A stretch of DNA of 7,050 nt from Desulfobacterales bacterium (GTDB lineage: Bacteria > Desulfobacterota > Desulfobacteria > Desulfobacterales > Desulfosalsimonadaceae): positions 1 to 7,050 of the forward strand of contig SLIE01000336.1 in assembly GCA_007135795.1 (NCBI GenBank), given 5' to 3'. The stretch's first letter is position 1, and each line of letters starts with the position of its first letter. A model generated the notes under the pieces. It was not told the DNA's origin. It did not search any database and saw only the letters and a list, made by a program, of their open reading frames with translations. Of this stretch, positions 1 to 6,176 are shown piece after piece. A program made the position numbers and the translations under genes.

Positions 1-375
1 TGCGCGCGCAATCGCAAGGGTCGTAATGGTCCGATCAAAGCTTTCACGAACCTCGATAAGGTAATGGGGATCAATCTGCTGTTGCTTCAAAAAAAGTGCA
101 AGCGATTCACTGACAAGCGTCATCTCCATTTTTTTGACGAATGCCCCGCCCTTGGCCCCTTTTTTGATTTCAATCAGCCCCTTCTGCTTGAGCGCGCCCA
201 ATGCTTCCCGGATGACCCCCCGGCCCGTGTGAAACTGGACCTGGAGCTCCCGCTCGCTTGGAAGTCGTTCGCCGGGCAGAATTTTCCCGTCAAGGATGGC
301 CGCCTCGATTTGCAACGCAATATCTTCACCGGCTCTGCCAACTTGTGCGGGGGTGAAAATGGGATTTTTAGTCAT
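1..375 (-). CDS. GntR/FadR-family transcriptional regulator (partial, C-terminus beyond window)
   Basis: The first 125 residues are visible; the rest lies beyond base 1. Residues about 12-82 form a GntR winged-helix DNA-binding domain: GERLPSERELQVQF at 36-48, GRGVIREALGALKQKGLIEI at 51-70, then the wing KGAKGGAFV at 72-80. From about residue 104 (YLIEVRESFDRTITTLAIARA) begins what looks like the all-helical FCD ligand-binding domain, which places it in the FadR subfamily. Members of that subfamily are usually dimeric regulators that release DNA on binding an organic acid or acyl-type ligand; the ligand here cannot be read. The ATG at 373-375 was chosen because the domain starts right after it; only a weak GGGG lies 10 bases upstream. 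A palindrome of GntR-operator type sits about 155 bp upstream, over the candidate promoter, suggesting autoregulation. The gene it controls is probably to the left of the window. Confidence 0.9.
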   Translation of the reverse strand, partial: MTKNPIFTPAQVGRAGEDIALQIEAAILDGKILPGERLPSERELQVQFHTGRGVIREALGALKQKGLIEIKKGAKGGAFVKKMEMTLVSESLALFLKQQQIDPHYLIEVRESFDRTITTLAIARA

Positions 376-528
376 GAATGTTCTGCCCCGATGAATGGTC
401 CTACTTATAAAAGAGAAAAGCACATAAAATTTGATTGAAATTCTACAATATAAATTATATTTATACTGATAAACCAAATATTTAATCATTTTAAACAGGC
501 GTCGATGATTTACTTTTCGGTCATCGAA

Positions 529-539
529 TGGTATTACCA
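529..539. promoter_or_regulatory. Candidate FadR/GntR operator palindrome
   Basis: TGGTA-T-TACCA is a perfect 5+1+5 palindrome. Operators of FadR-subfamily GntR proteins typically carry GGT and ACC half-sites around a 3-base centre (for example PdhR- and LldR-type sites), and this one fits. It lies in the upstream region of the GntR gene at 375 and over its putative -10. Neighbouring perfect inverted repeats are TCGATGA/TCATCGA (502-508/521-527), ACACAAC/GTTGTGT (542-548/556-562) and TGTTG/CAACA (555-559/563-567), so the region is unusually rich in dyad symmetry. Confidence 0.5.
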
Positions 540-565
540 ATACACAACTCGTTTTGTTGTGTCAA
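537..565 (-). promoter_or_regulatory. Candidate sigma70-type promoter for the GntR regulator
   Basis: On the minus strand a perfect -35 TTGACA (560-565) is followed after 17 bases by TATTGG (537-542), a weak -10 that keeps only TAT. Transcription would run toward the GntR start at 375, giving a leader of roughly 155 bases. The -10 overlaps the palindrome at 529-539, as expected for a repressor-controlled promoter. Seen directly: the boxes and spacing. Inferred: promoter activity. Confidence 0.4.
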
Positions 566-653
566 CACCCTGACCCAAAAAAAATTTCTACATAGTTACA
601 AATATTATTATTATTTCAGATATTTAATCAGCTTAATTTTTTTTATATTAACT

Positions 654-829
654 ACCCGGATTTCAGGTTTCCACTAAAACCTGTCGGATCGACCTCTACG
701 TTTTCGTAGAACATCTTTGCAACCATGAACAGACTGCTAAAATAACTAAAAATTTCCCAATGCTGCACTAAGATCCGGTTCAATATGGTCGTTGCAAATG
801 GTTAAAACTTCGGAGATGGACGGGGGCAT
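654..829 (-). other. Stem-rich spacer with two overlapping short open frames; possible structured RNA or gene remnant
   Basis: Three perfect stems lie close together: TTTGCAAC (716-723) with GTTGCAAA (791-798); TCTACG (695-700) with CGTAGA (705-710) around a 4-base loop; and CAGGTTT (664-670) with AAACCTG (677-683). A smaller GTCG/CGAC lies at 683-693. On the minus strand a 27-codon ATG frame runs 829-746 (begins MPPSISEVLTIC, ends AALGNF). A second frame, open from about 801 to 654, contains MVAKMFYENVEVDPTG and ends GNLKSG. Neither has a convincing Shine-Dalgarno sequence, and I recognise no family. The region could be a conserved intergenic repeat, a small RNA with hairpins, or a decayed frameshifted gene; the sequence alone does not decide. 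Confidence 0.35.
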
Positions 830-859
830 TGAATGCAAAAGGGAAAAAAGAAAAAACCT

Positions 860-941
860 ATCACAGAGAACACAGAGAGCACAGAAGACTACAGGGTTTG
901 ACGATATCGTTTTTCCCTGTGCCCTCTATGCTCTCTGTGGT
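860..941. repeat. CACAGAGA-type imperfect inverted repeat with tandem 9-mers; possible terminator for yciH
   Basis: Three 9-base units in tandem, CACAGAGAA (862-870), CACAGAGAG (871-879) and CACAGAAGA (880-888), form the left arm. The right arm CTCTATGCTCTCTGTGGT (924-941) pairs imperfectly with 860-877, and the pairing can extend inward to about 885/916. The loop contains the perfect palindrome ACGATATCGT (901-910). Read on the minus strand, the structure lies about 30 bases past the yciH stop and is followed by a T-rich tract (TTTTTTCTTTTTT), so it may also end that transcript. I recall similar CACAGAG-rich palindromes from intergenic regions of delta-proteobacterial genomes, but no search was done. 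Confidence 0.6.
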
Positions 942-970
942 AAAAAAATTTCGTAACCTTACTTTTCCGG

Positions 971-1333
971 CTAACCACCGGCACGTTTGACGGTAAATCC
1001 TTCTTTTGTGAGTTCTGCCATGAGTCGGTCCCGGTGGTCCCCCTGGATTTCGATAACCCCGTTTTTAACGATCCCCCCGCTGCCGCACTTGGCTTTAAGC
1101 CGTCGGGCCAATTGAGCGAGGGCCTCGCCCTCGAGTGGCACGCCCGTCACCAGACTGACTCCCTTACCCTTTCGACCCTTGGTTTCCCGCCCGACGCGCA
1201 CAATGCCGTCCCCGGAACCTGCCGCCGGCTTCTGTTGGCACCGGCAATCGGCATGAGGTTTGCCGCATTTTTTACAGATTTGATTATCCGATGAATACAC
1301 AAGACGACTGTTGCCATCGCGATTTTTATTCAT
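971..1333 (-). CDS. yciH: YciH-family SUI1/eIF1-like translation factor with N-terminal Cys cluster
   Basis: The 120-residue protein matches the bacterial SUI1-related family to which E. coli YciH belongs (108 residues there). The SUI1 core covers about residues 44-120: VRVGRETKGRKGKGVSLVTG, then LKAKCGSGGIVKNGVIEIQG, ending in GFTVKRAGG. The N-terminal SRLVYSS is also typical. In archaea and eukaryotes SUI1/eIF1 acts at start-codon selection on the small ribosomal subunit; the bacterial role is less settled and is linked to discrimination against aberrant initiation. Residues 20-32 (CKKCGKPHADCRC) carry four cysteines, C20, C23, C30 and C32, likely a small metal-binding knuckle absent from E. 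coli YciH. ATG at 1331-1333 is supported by AGAGG closely upstream. It appears to be a single-gene unit. Confidence 0.94.
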   Translation of the reverse strand: MNKNRDGNSRLVYSSDNQICKKCGKPHADCRCQQKPAAGSGDGIVRVGRETKGRKGKGVSLVTGVPLEGEALAQLARRLKAKCGSGGIVKNGVIEIQGDHRDRLMAELTKEGFTVKRAGG

Positions 1334-1506
1334 ACAACCTCTTTTTAATTCATTTGCAGTATCTTCGGATTATTTTAATTGTGTTTGACCCGAAGAGCAC
1401 CCGCTTTTCTTTCTCCTGTTGAGAAATTTAGTACGCAACTGCCTTTTTGCCATCACCTACAGGTATGGTTATTTTGAAGATATTCCTAATATATCATAAT
1501 TCCTTA

Positions 1507-1519
1507 ATGAGTAACTCAT
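1507..1519. promoter_or_regulatory. Perfect 13-bp palindrome upstream of the MscS gene
   Basis: ATGAGT-A-ACTCAT is a perfect 6+1+6 dyad, 68 bases before the annotated MscS-type start and in the 253-bp divergent spacer between yciH and that gene. Its size and symmetry suit a dimeric regulator, but I recognise no particular protein for it, and chance cannot be excluded. The rest of this spacer shows no convincing gene. Confidence 0.3.
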
Positions 1520-1586
1520 GGTGAATGCAATGCTTTGATTAAGACGTATCAGGCAAAACGGAATATCACACACCAAATATCAATCG

Positions 1587-2708
1587 ATGGTTGCGAGTTT
1601 TAGAATGATTGACTTTCACAACATGTTGAACCGGTTCGATTTAATCGGGATGATCATAATCCTGAGCGTTATTATCGTGGCGCTTGCCGGAGGATTATTT
1701 CTGCACCGGCTATTATTCTTTCTGTTGCGGCGATCATTCCCGGAAGATTCAGTCAGCATTATCGCCCTGATACCTCGACATCTGGCCGCTCCGTCCCGAT
1801 TTCTCTTTCCTATCCTGATTCTCATGATCGTCGCGCCGACGCTGGACATCTCCCCGGAATTATTGAGAGCGTTGCAACGCACGCTGAGCATGATGTTCAT
1901 TTTGGTCATCGCATGGTCCCTGATCCGGTTTACGGCCCTGTTTGAGGAACTGATATTACGCCGCTTTCAAATCAGCACGCGTGACAACCTGAAAGCCCGA
2001 AAAATCCATACGCAATTCAAAATCCTGCGTCGGATATTGATTTTTGTCATCTCAATTATTGCAATATCCGCCATGCTCATGACCTTGGACAACGTCCGGC
2101 AGATCGGAATCAGCCTGCTTGCTTCCGCCGGAGTAATCGGTATCATTGCCGGATTCGCGGCCCAGCGCAGCATCGCCACGTTGTTTGCCGGAATACAGGT
2201 GGCATTGACCCAACCGATACGACTGGAAGATGTCGTCATTGTTGAAAATGAATGGGGTCACATCGAGGAAATCACCCTGACTTACGTGGTGGTCCGGATC
2301 TGGGATTTACGCCGGTTGATCGTCCCGATCACCTATTTCATGGAACATCCTTTCCAGAACTGGACGCGGGCATCATCGGAAATTCTCGGGACGGTCTTTC
2401 TCTATACCGATTATACCATCCCCGTGGAGCAGGTACGCATGGAACTTCACCGGATTTTGAAGCAAAACCGGAAGTGGTGGGATGGGCGGGCCTGGGCTCT
2501 CCAGGTAACCGGTGCCACGGATCAGACACTGGAATTGCGCGCCCTGATGAGCGCACAAGACTCGGGCTCCGCATGGGAGCTGCGCTGTCATGTGCGTGAA
2601 AAGCTGCTTGAATACATCCAGCGAAATTTTCCGGACGCCTTGCCCAGGGTGCGGGCCGATCTGGGAACTTCCGTAACCCTGCCGACTCCGATCAGCCCCG
2701 ATAAATAA
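1587..2708 (+). CDS. MscS-family mechanosensitive ion channel (five-helix, YnaI-like size)
   Basis: Inner-membrane channel that opens under membrane tension to release solutes during hypo-osmotic shock, by family. About five membrane helices are visible: residues 19-47, 70-88, 97-118, 148-167 and the pore helix 173-208. The pore segment is Gly/Ala-rich (GISLLASAGVIGIIAGFAAQ, 174-193), then LFAGIQVALTQPIRLEDVVIV, the conserved run into the MscS beta domain (W223-G224-H225-I226-E227-E228-I229). IVPITYFMEHPFQNWTR (245-261) matches the conserved end of that domain; 265-373 is the cytoplasmic vestibule. Length (373) resembles five-helix homologues such as YnaI rather than three-helix MscS. The start is uncertain: the ATG at 1587 has no clear ribosome-binding site, and ATGs at 1605 (Met7) or 1623 (Met13) would lose nothing structural. 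Convergent with the Nudix gene, 57 bp away. Confidence 0.93.
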   Translation: MVASFRMIDFHNMLNRFDLIGMIIILSVIIVALAGGLFLHRLLFFLLRRSFPEDSVSIIALIPRHLAAPSRFLFPILILMIVAPTLDISPELLRALQRTLSMMFILVIAWSLIRFTALFEELILRRFQISTRDNLKARKIHTQFKILRRILIFVISIIAISAMLMTLDNVRQIGISLLASAGVIGIIAGFAAQRSIATLFAGIQVALTQPIRLEDVVIVENEWGHIEEITLTYVVVRIWDLRRLIVPITYFMEHPFQNWTRASSEILGTVFLYTDYTIPVEQVRMELHRILKQNRKWWDGRAWALQVTGATDQTLELRALMSAQDSGSAWELRCHVREKLLEYIQRNFPDALPRVRADLGTSVTLPTPISPDK

Positions 2709-2725
2709 ACGCCATAACAAACCAT

Positions 2726-2750
2726 TGGTCCTGCCGGACCATCACATTTT
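2726..2750. terminator. Weak hairpin between convergent genes
   Basis: TGGTCC-tgcc-GGACCA (2726-2741) is a perfect 6-bp stem with a 4-base loop, followed after five bases by TTTT (2747-2750). It lies 18 bases past the MscS-type stop and before the end of the convergent Nudix gene, where a terminator is expected. The T-run is short and displaced, so efficiency is doubtful. Confidence 0.4.
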
Positions 2751-2765
2751 ACCCACTAAAACGCT

Positions 2766-3233
2766 TCAAGGAATATATCCGAGTTTTTCCATCAATCGGT
2801 CAAGAAAACCCACTTGCCCTTTTTGCAGCTTGATTCGCGCGTCATGGACATCAAACCACCCGCCCCGATCAACTTCAGGGAACTCATGGATGTTGCCACT
2901 TTTCGGCGGCCATTCAAGGCTGAACAGATTACTTTCAATGCCGGAAATATCGATATCCTGCTCAACGGCAAATACACGCACGATTTTCCGGCTCGGCTGC
3001 TTTATTTCTCCCAGATCGATCAGCCCGCCATCCACAATAAACCCCGTCTCCTCATGGAACTCACGCTTAGCGGCATCCCTGGGATCTTCACCCGCTTCGA
3101 CGATCCCCTTCGGTATCGACCACACCCCCTCGTCTTTTTTCGCCCAGAAAGGCCCGCCCGGATGGATAAGCATTACCTGGAGCTCACCGTTGACAAATCG
3201 ATAAAGCATTACGCCACTGCTGTAAACCCCCAT
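2766..3233 (-). CDS. Nudix hydrolase, COG4119-like NTP pyrophosphohydrolase
   Basis: Cleaves nucleoside-diphosphate-linked compounds, by family. A complete Nudix box (GX5EX7REUXEEXGU) spans residues 43-65: G43, E49, then REFHEETGF at 57-65, with the metal-binding glutamates in place. The lead-in LIHPGGPFWAKKDEGVWSIP (22-41) and the later LEWPPKSGNIHEFPEVDRGGWFD are characteristic of the predicted NTP pyrophosphohydrolase group COG4119, whose substrate is not established. The 155-residue length is normal for the group. The ATG at 3231-3233 is well supported: AGAGGCGG lies at ideal spacing. No signal peptide or membrane segment; cytoplasmic. It forms its own unit, separated from the upstream lipoprotein gene by the hairpin terminator at 3304-3336. 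Confidence 0.95.
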   Translation of the reverse strand: MGVYSSGVMLYRFVNGELQVMLIHPGGPFWAKKDEGVWSIPKGIVEAGEDPRDAAKREFHEETGFIVDGGLIDLGEIKQPSRKIVRVFAVEQDIDISGIESNLFSLEWPPKSGNIHEFPEVDRGGWFDVHDARIKLQKGQVGFLDRLMEKLGYIP

Positions 3234-3303
3234 AAACCGCCTCTAATTCATTAACAGCCTCACCGCCCACCACGCGGGTCGTATTCATCCATCAATACAA
3301 ATG

Positions 3304-3336
3304 AAACGGGCACGGAAAAACTCCGTGCCCGTTTTT
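3304..3336. terminator. Strong rho-independent-type hairpin
   Basis: AAACGGGCACGGA (3304-3316) pairs perfectly with TCCGTGCCCGTTT (3322-3334) around loop AAAAC: a 13-bp GC-rich stem. It begins 33 bases past the stop of the DUF4382 gene, which is transcribed leftward, so it most likely ends that transcript. The better T-run (3332-3336) lies on the plus side; on the minus strand only TTT then CATTTG follows. It may therefore act in both directions. Confidence 0.85.
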
Positions 3337-3368
3337 ATCTGTGGCAATTTATATATAAAGAAAAACTG

Positions 3369-4556
3369 CTACGAAGTGAAATCAAAAACCACAAGCTTCG
3401 TTGTTTCTTTAATCACAACCGTTTTAACAAATTCGATTTCTTGAGTTTTTGCCACTATGGTGTACTTTCCAACAGGCAGAACCATCACCCCATTAATATC
3501 AATTACACTCTGACCGTTCTCATCTGAACCCAGTCCCATGTGTGCAACTTCAATCTCAGTTTCCTGGCCATTGCATTGGGCTGATTTGAGTGCACTAATG
3601 GATACAGTCTGCCCTTCCTCGAGCGTTACCCTAACGTCCAGAGAACCGGTAACATTTTCTTCAAGTACAAAATCGGCCTCATAACCGAGATTACCCGAAG
3701 CGTCAATCCATTCGCACCCGGGACCGAAAGCCGGACCACTCGCTTCCCCAGGACTTCTGTAAGCGACAATATTGTATTCACCGGACGGCAGATACATCAG
3801 GTAGAAACCCCTTTCATCCGTCAGCGTGGAGGTATAAACCTCTACAGTTTCACCCGCACCATTTTCCTGAGGGTAAAAAATCTGGGCGCTTACGATGGCG
3901 CCTTGAATTCCCCCTTCTTTGTTGGTCACCCATCCTTCAACATAGGGATTGTTCATGGATTCGATGACTTTTATGGTTGGTTTCAACAGGTACTTCCCGC
4001 TCATACCAGCTTTGACAACACTCCGGGACGCATCAAAATCAAGGACGAGTTCCAGGGTCTGCCCCTTGATAATATCAAATCCGGAAACCAGCTTGATACC
4101 GGTCTGGTAACCACTGGGCACCTTCAACGGAATTTCTTCATCATCCGAGGTAATGATATAATTTGGATATTTGTGCTTAATACCCAAAATATTATCCCCA
4201 TTATCAGGGGTCTTGGACAAAATCATACGAAGCTGGGAATAAGAACCCGTTTCAAGATCAGTGACGCCCAGTTCTTCCATTACACCATTTACCAGTTCGA
4301 GCAAGTTATAGGTTTTATTTGGCGTTGCAACAATTTGCCACCCATCTTCAAGTTCACTGTCACCTTTCGCATGAACATAAACCTCCCCGATGCTGACATA
4401 AACGGCCTTATAGTTTTCCGTTGCAGCGTCGGTAAGATAAAGTGCAAGCGTCCCTTCTCCTTTGTCAGATGAACTATTGCTTTTACATCCTGCAGCAGAC
4501 AGGGCAAAGACGACCATTAAACTCATCATTAACAATAAAAACTTCGATTTCCGCAT
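3369..4556 (-). CDS. DUF4382 domain lipoprotein with carboxypeptidase-regulatory-like domain
   Basis: Predicted exported lipoprotein of 395 residues; function unknown. Residues 1-23 are a signal peptide (basic MRKSK, hydrophobic core) ending at a lipobox-like SAAGC with C24 as the lipidated residue; Ala rather than Leu at -3 is slightly off consensus. Residues about 35-196 match DUF4382: GTLALYLTDA, YKAVYVSIGEVYVH, YNLLELVNG, QTGIKLVSGF, ELVLDFDASRSVV and KYLLKPTIKVIE. Residues about 204-268 look like a carboxypeptidase-regulatory/Cna-B-type beta-sandwich (VEGWVTNKEGG, TLTDERGFYLMYLPSGEYNI). A third beta-rich segment, 302-395, repeats the GKYTIVAK-type pattern. Apart from C24 the only cysteines are C281 and C328, a possible disulfide. 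ATG at 4554-4556 has AAGGAG eight bases upstream. Flanked by its own candidate promoter and terminator, so monocistronic. Confidence 0.9.
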   Translation of the reverse strand: MRKSKFLLLMMSLMVVFALSAAGCKSNSSSDKGEGTLALYLTDAATENYKAVYVSIGEVYVHAKGDSELEDGWQIVATPNKTYNLLELVNGVMEELGVTDLETGSYSQLRMILSKTPDNGDNILGIKHKYPNYIITSDDEEIPLKVPSGYQTGIKLVSGFDIIKGQTLELVLDFDASRSVVKAGMSGKYLLKPTIKVIESMNNPYVEGWVTNKEGGIQGAIVSAQIFYPQENGAGETVEVYTSTLTDERGFYLMYLPSGEYNIVAYRSPGEASGPAFGPGCEWIDASGNLGYEADFVLEENVTGSLDVRVTLEEGQTVSISALKSAQCNGQETEIEVAHMGLGSDENGQSVIDINGVMVLPVGKYTIVAKTQEIEFVKTVVIKETTKLVVFDFTS

Positions 4557-5026
4557 AGTTCATTCTCCTTGAATTACATGATCCATTCATAAAACGCCAA
4601 AACATTCAAGAATGGTTACGCTAAAAGCTTCAAATATAAAGTATAGTCATTTTTCATTTTACGACAACGTGCATATAGTATTCCGAGTAAATGGAAATTC
4701 GCTATACCAAAGTAGTTGAGACTTCTAACGAAACCATCAAATACAGGTTGTTTGACATCGCAATGAAACATTTTGCACGCCTTTTGTTATCTTTTTATAT
4801 ACACTAAATGTATACTCAAAGAGACGTTCTGCGATTCATTTCTCTCCATTTCTTATTTGCGTAGTCAAACATAAGTAATTTTTGCAAATCTTATGCCATT
4901 TTATACTAGTCATAATTCTAACAGATAAATCTATTGCCATTCCTGCTATGCTTTGTCATAAATTCTATTTAAGACTTAGTTGAAGCTGTCGGAAAACTAA
5001 ACTTTGGAAGTACAATTGAATGCGGG
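4557..5026. other. AT-rich intergenic region (470 bp), divergent leaders
   Basis: No gene is supported here. Near the left end lie the leader and candidate promoter of the lipoprotein gene. The leader contains a small palindrome, CATTC-AA-GAATG (4603-4614). Further right, TATACA/TGTATA (4798-4803/4809-4814) forms another inverted repeat. The frame of the downstream 4Fe-4S remnant is open from 4973 but looks protein-like only from about 5090. No riboswitch consensus was recognised. Confidence 0.5.
4640..4667 (-). promoter_or_regulatory. Candidate sigma70-type promoter for the DUF4382 lipoprotein gene
   Basis: On the minus strand TTGTCG (4662-4667) is separated by 16 bases from TATACT (4640-4645), matching the -35/-10 consensus at 4/6 and 5/6 positions. 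Initiation about seven bases downstream would give a leader of roughly 75 bases ending in the AAGGAG ribosome-binding site at 4565-4570. The whole spacer is AT-rich, so chance matches are possible. Confidence 0.45.
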
Positions 5027-5487
5027 GTGGATGCGGGGCTGTTAATCGTTGCCGGCACTGACTATCGCAGGTTGACACTGAGGGAGCGAAACCCAATAAT
5101 GGACGGGTACCGGCCGGGAGGTCACCAGGGAAAAGCGTTAGAGATCATGAAGCCGTCTCAGGAAGGAGGCCTGGTCCACGTCACCATTAATAAGGCAGGC
5201 ATCGGCCCTTTTATCTGCAACTGCTGCGGATGCTGCCGCCAATCGTTTACGCTTCTGATTTCCGATGAAGTCGAAATGTGCGATCCGAGTCGGTTCAGGC
5301 CGCACGCCAATGAAGATCTTTGTACGACCTGCGGAGAATGCCGGATCGCTGTTGGTTCAACGCCATTGAACTTTCCGATAACGGTATCACAATCCTAAAA
5401 AAAAATGTATGGGATGAGGCCAATGCGCTGTTGGATATGCGGAAGAAGCGGTTGTCAACGCTTTGTGAATTTGACATGAAACCATGA
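5027..5487 (+). pseudogene. Frameshifted remnant of a Cys-rich 4Fe-4S ferredoxin-type protein
   Basis: The first frame (GTG 5027 to the stop at 5396-5398, 123 codons) holds GGLVHVTINKAG and the cysteine-dense FICNCCGCC (62-70; C64, C66, C67, C69, C70), then CTTCGECR at 99-106. A [4Fe-4S] motif CX2CX2CX3C would need a fourth Cys at 109. It appears exactly there if one base is restored after 5349: the other frame then reads CWFNAIELSDNGITILKKNV from 5350 and continues to a TGA at 5485-5487 (ending CEFDMKP). The NAIEL following the fourth cysteine is typical of ferredoxin domains. No second cluster motif follows, where related proteins usually carry one, and the GTG has no clear ribosome-binding site. 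I infer an inactive, partly deleted gene; a single-base sequencing error would explain only the frameshift. Original role probably electron transfer. Confidence 0.68.
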
Positions 5488-5507
5488 ATGAATTGGCCTT
5501 TTTCATA

Positions 5508-5552
5508 GCCAGGCAGGAGCCTGGCGCTCCCAAGGGAAGCGACCTGGGAACG
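5508..5552. repeat. Small GC-rich hairpin repeat (GCCAGGC..GCCTGGC)
   Basis: GCCAGGC (5508-5514) and GCCTGGC (5519-5525) form a perfect 7-bp stem with loop AGGA. CTCCC-AA-GGGAAG (5527-5539) adds a second, shorter dyad, and ACCTGGGAACGG follows. The phrase resembles the short intergenic repeat built on CCAGGC-GGAGCCTGG-GAACG that I recall from many bacterial genomes, here interrupted. It lies between the 3' ends of the 4Fe-4S remnant and the convergent DUF456 gene. No T-run follows, so it is a poor terminator. Confidence 0.5.
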
Positions 5553-5614
5553 GTTCAACTACTTTTCATAAAGTTTGTAGAGGGTCTGGGTTCCGAGATC
5601 TTCGCCTTCGCAGG

Positions 5615-6103
5615 TTAAAGAAAACGAACAAGCAGGAACGTGCCAATCATGGCAAATCCGAGGGCTATCTTGAAGGCGGCCCCCACAGCCAATCCCAGCC
5701 ATGTTCCTATTCCGGCGATTCCGGCATCAAGTAATGTTTTCCGGGCGGCAAGTTCACCGATAACTGCTCCGACAAAAGGCCCAATAAGGATTCCCGGAAT
5801 CCCAAAAAACAACCCCACGAAGATCCCTATCATTGCGCCGATCATGGCTTTTTTGCTTGCCCCGAATTGCTTTGCCCCCCATGCACCCGCCAGGAAATCG
5901 ACCAGGGAAGCCAGCGCCGCCATTACAACCAGGGCTGCAATGGTGTACTTGCCGACATGGACAAACCCTTCAGCCCATGCTGCCGTCACCAGCCCGGCCA
6001 AAATCATGGGCGGTCCGGGAAGAACGGGAAGTAAAAGCCCTGCCATCCCAGTAATCACAAGGAAAATGGCCAGTATCCAGAGTATGATGATCCCTGTTTC
6101 CAT
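5615..6103 (-). CDS. DUF456 family membrane protein
   Basis: 162-residue, very hydrophobic protein made almost wholly of membrane segments: roughly residues 4-25, 33-49, 53-74, a Gly-rich pair 87-105 and 106-119, and 127-160. Family hallmarks visible are LLLPVLPGPPMILAG (23-37), GAKQFGASKKAMIGA (76-90) and GPFVGAVIGE (108-117). Function is unknown; the length is normal for the family. The frame is open to a TTG at 6125-6127, but the ATG at 6101-6103 is the better start: it follows TGGATCGTT and begins directly at the first membrane helix. Its 3' end faces the 4Fe-4S remnant, and its 5' end is divergent from the radical SAM gene, with a palindromic element between them. Confidence 0.88.
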   Translation of the reverse strand: METGIIILWILAIFLVITGMAGLLLPVLPGPPMILAGLVTAAWAEGFVHVGKYTIAALVVMAALASLVDFLAGAWGAKQFGASKKAMIGAMIGIFVGLFFGIPGILIGPFVGAVIGELAARKTLLDAGIAGIGTWLGLAVGAAFKIALGFAMIGTFLLVRFL

Positions 6104-6176
6104 AACGATCCATTCACGCAGTAACAAGTGCTATATCGAAAGGAATCTCGCACAAGGTGAACAAGAATGCAAGGGA

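Noticed and set aside
64..438. 124-codon plus-strand frame
   Set aside because: Antisense to the GntR/FadR regulator, which has clear family motifs; this frame's product resembles nothing.
862..888. Possible CRISPR-like tandem repeat
   Set aside because: Units are 9 bp and directly adjacent, without spacers; it is an arm of an inverted repeat.
1034..1294. 86-codon plus-strand frame
   Set aside because: Shadow of yciH on the opposite strand.
1363..1395. CTTCGG/CCGAAG inverted repeat in the yciH leader
   Set aside because: Only 6 bp with a 21-base loop; easily chance in this composition.
2373..2720. 115-codon minus-strand frame
   Set aside because: Lies inside the MscS-type gene on the other strand; no family signal.
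2725..3254. Two plus-strand frames of 146-159 codons
   Set aside because: Both are antisense to the Nudix hydrolase, whose Nudix box is complete.
3903..4472. 189-codon plus-strand frame
   Set aside because: Antisense to the DUF4382 lipoprotein; it lacks a ribosome-binding site and any recognisable motif.
4557..5026. Possible riboswitch or small RNA in the lipoprotein leader
   Set aside because: Only short AT-rich dyads are present; no known aptamer consensus or strong stem could be identified.
5020..5061. ATG-started 13-codon frame with GGAAG upstream, next to repeated ATGCGGGG
   Set aside because: Too short and not protein-like; probably part of the degraded start of the 4Fe-4S remnant.
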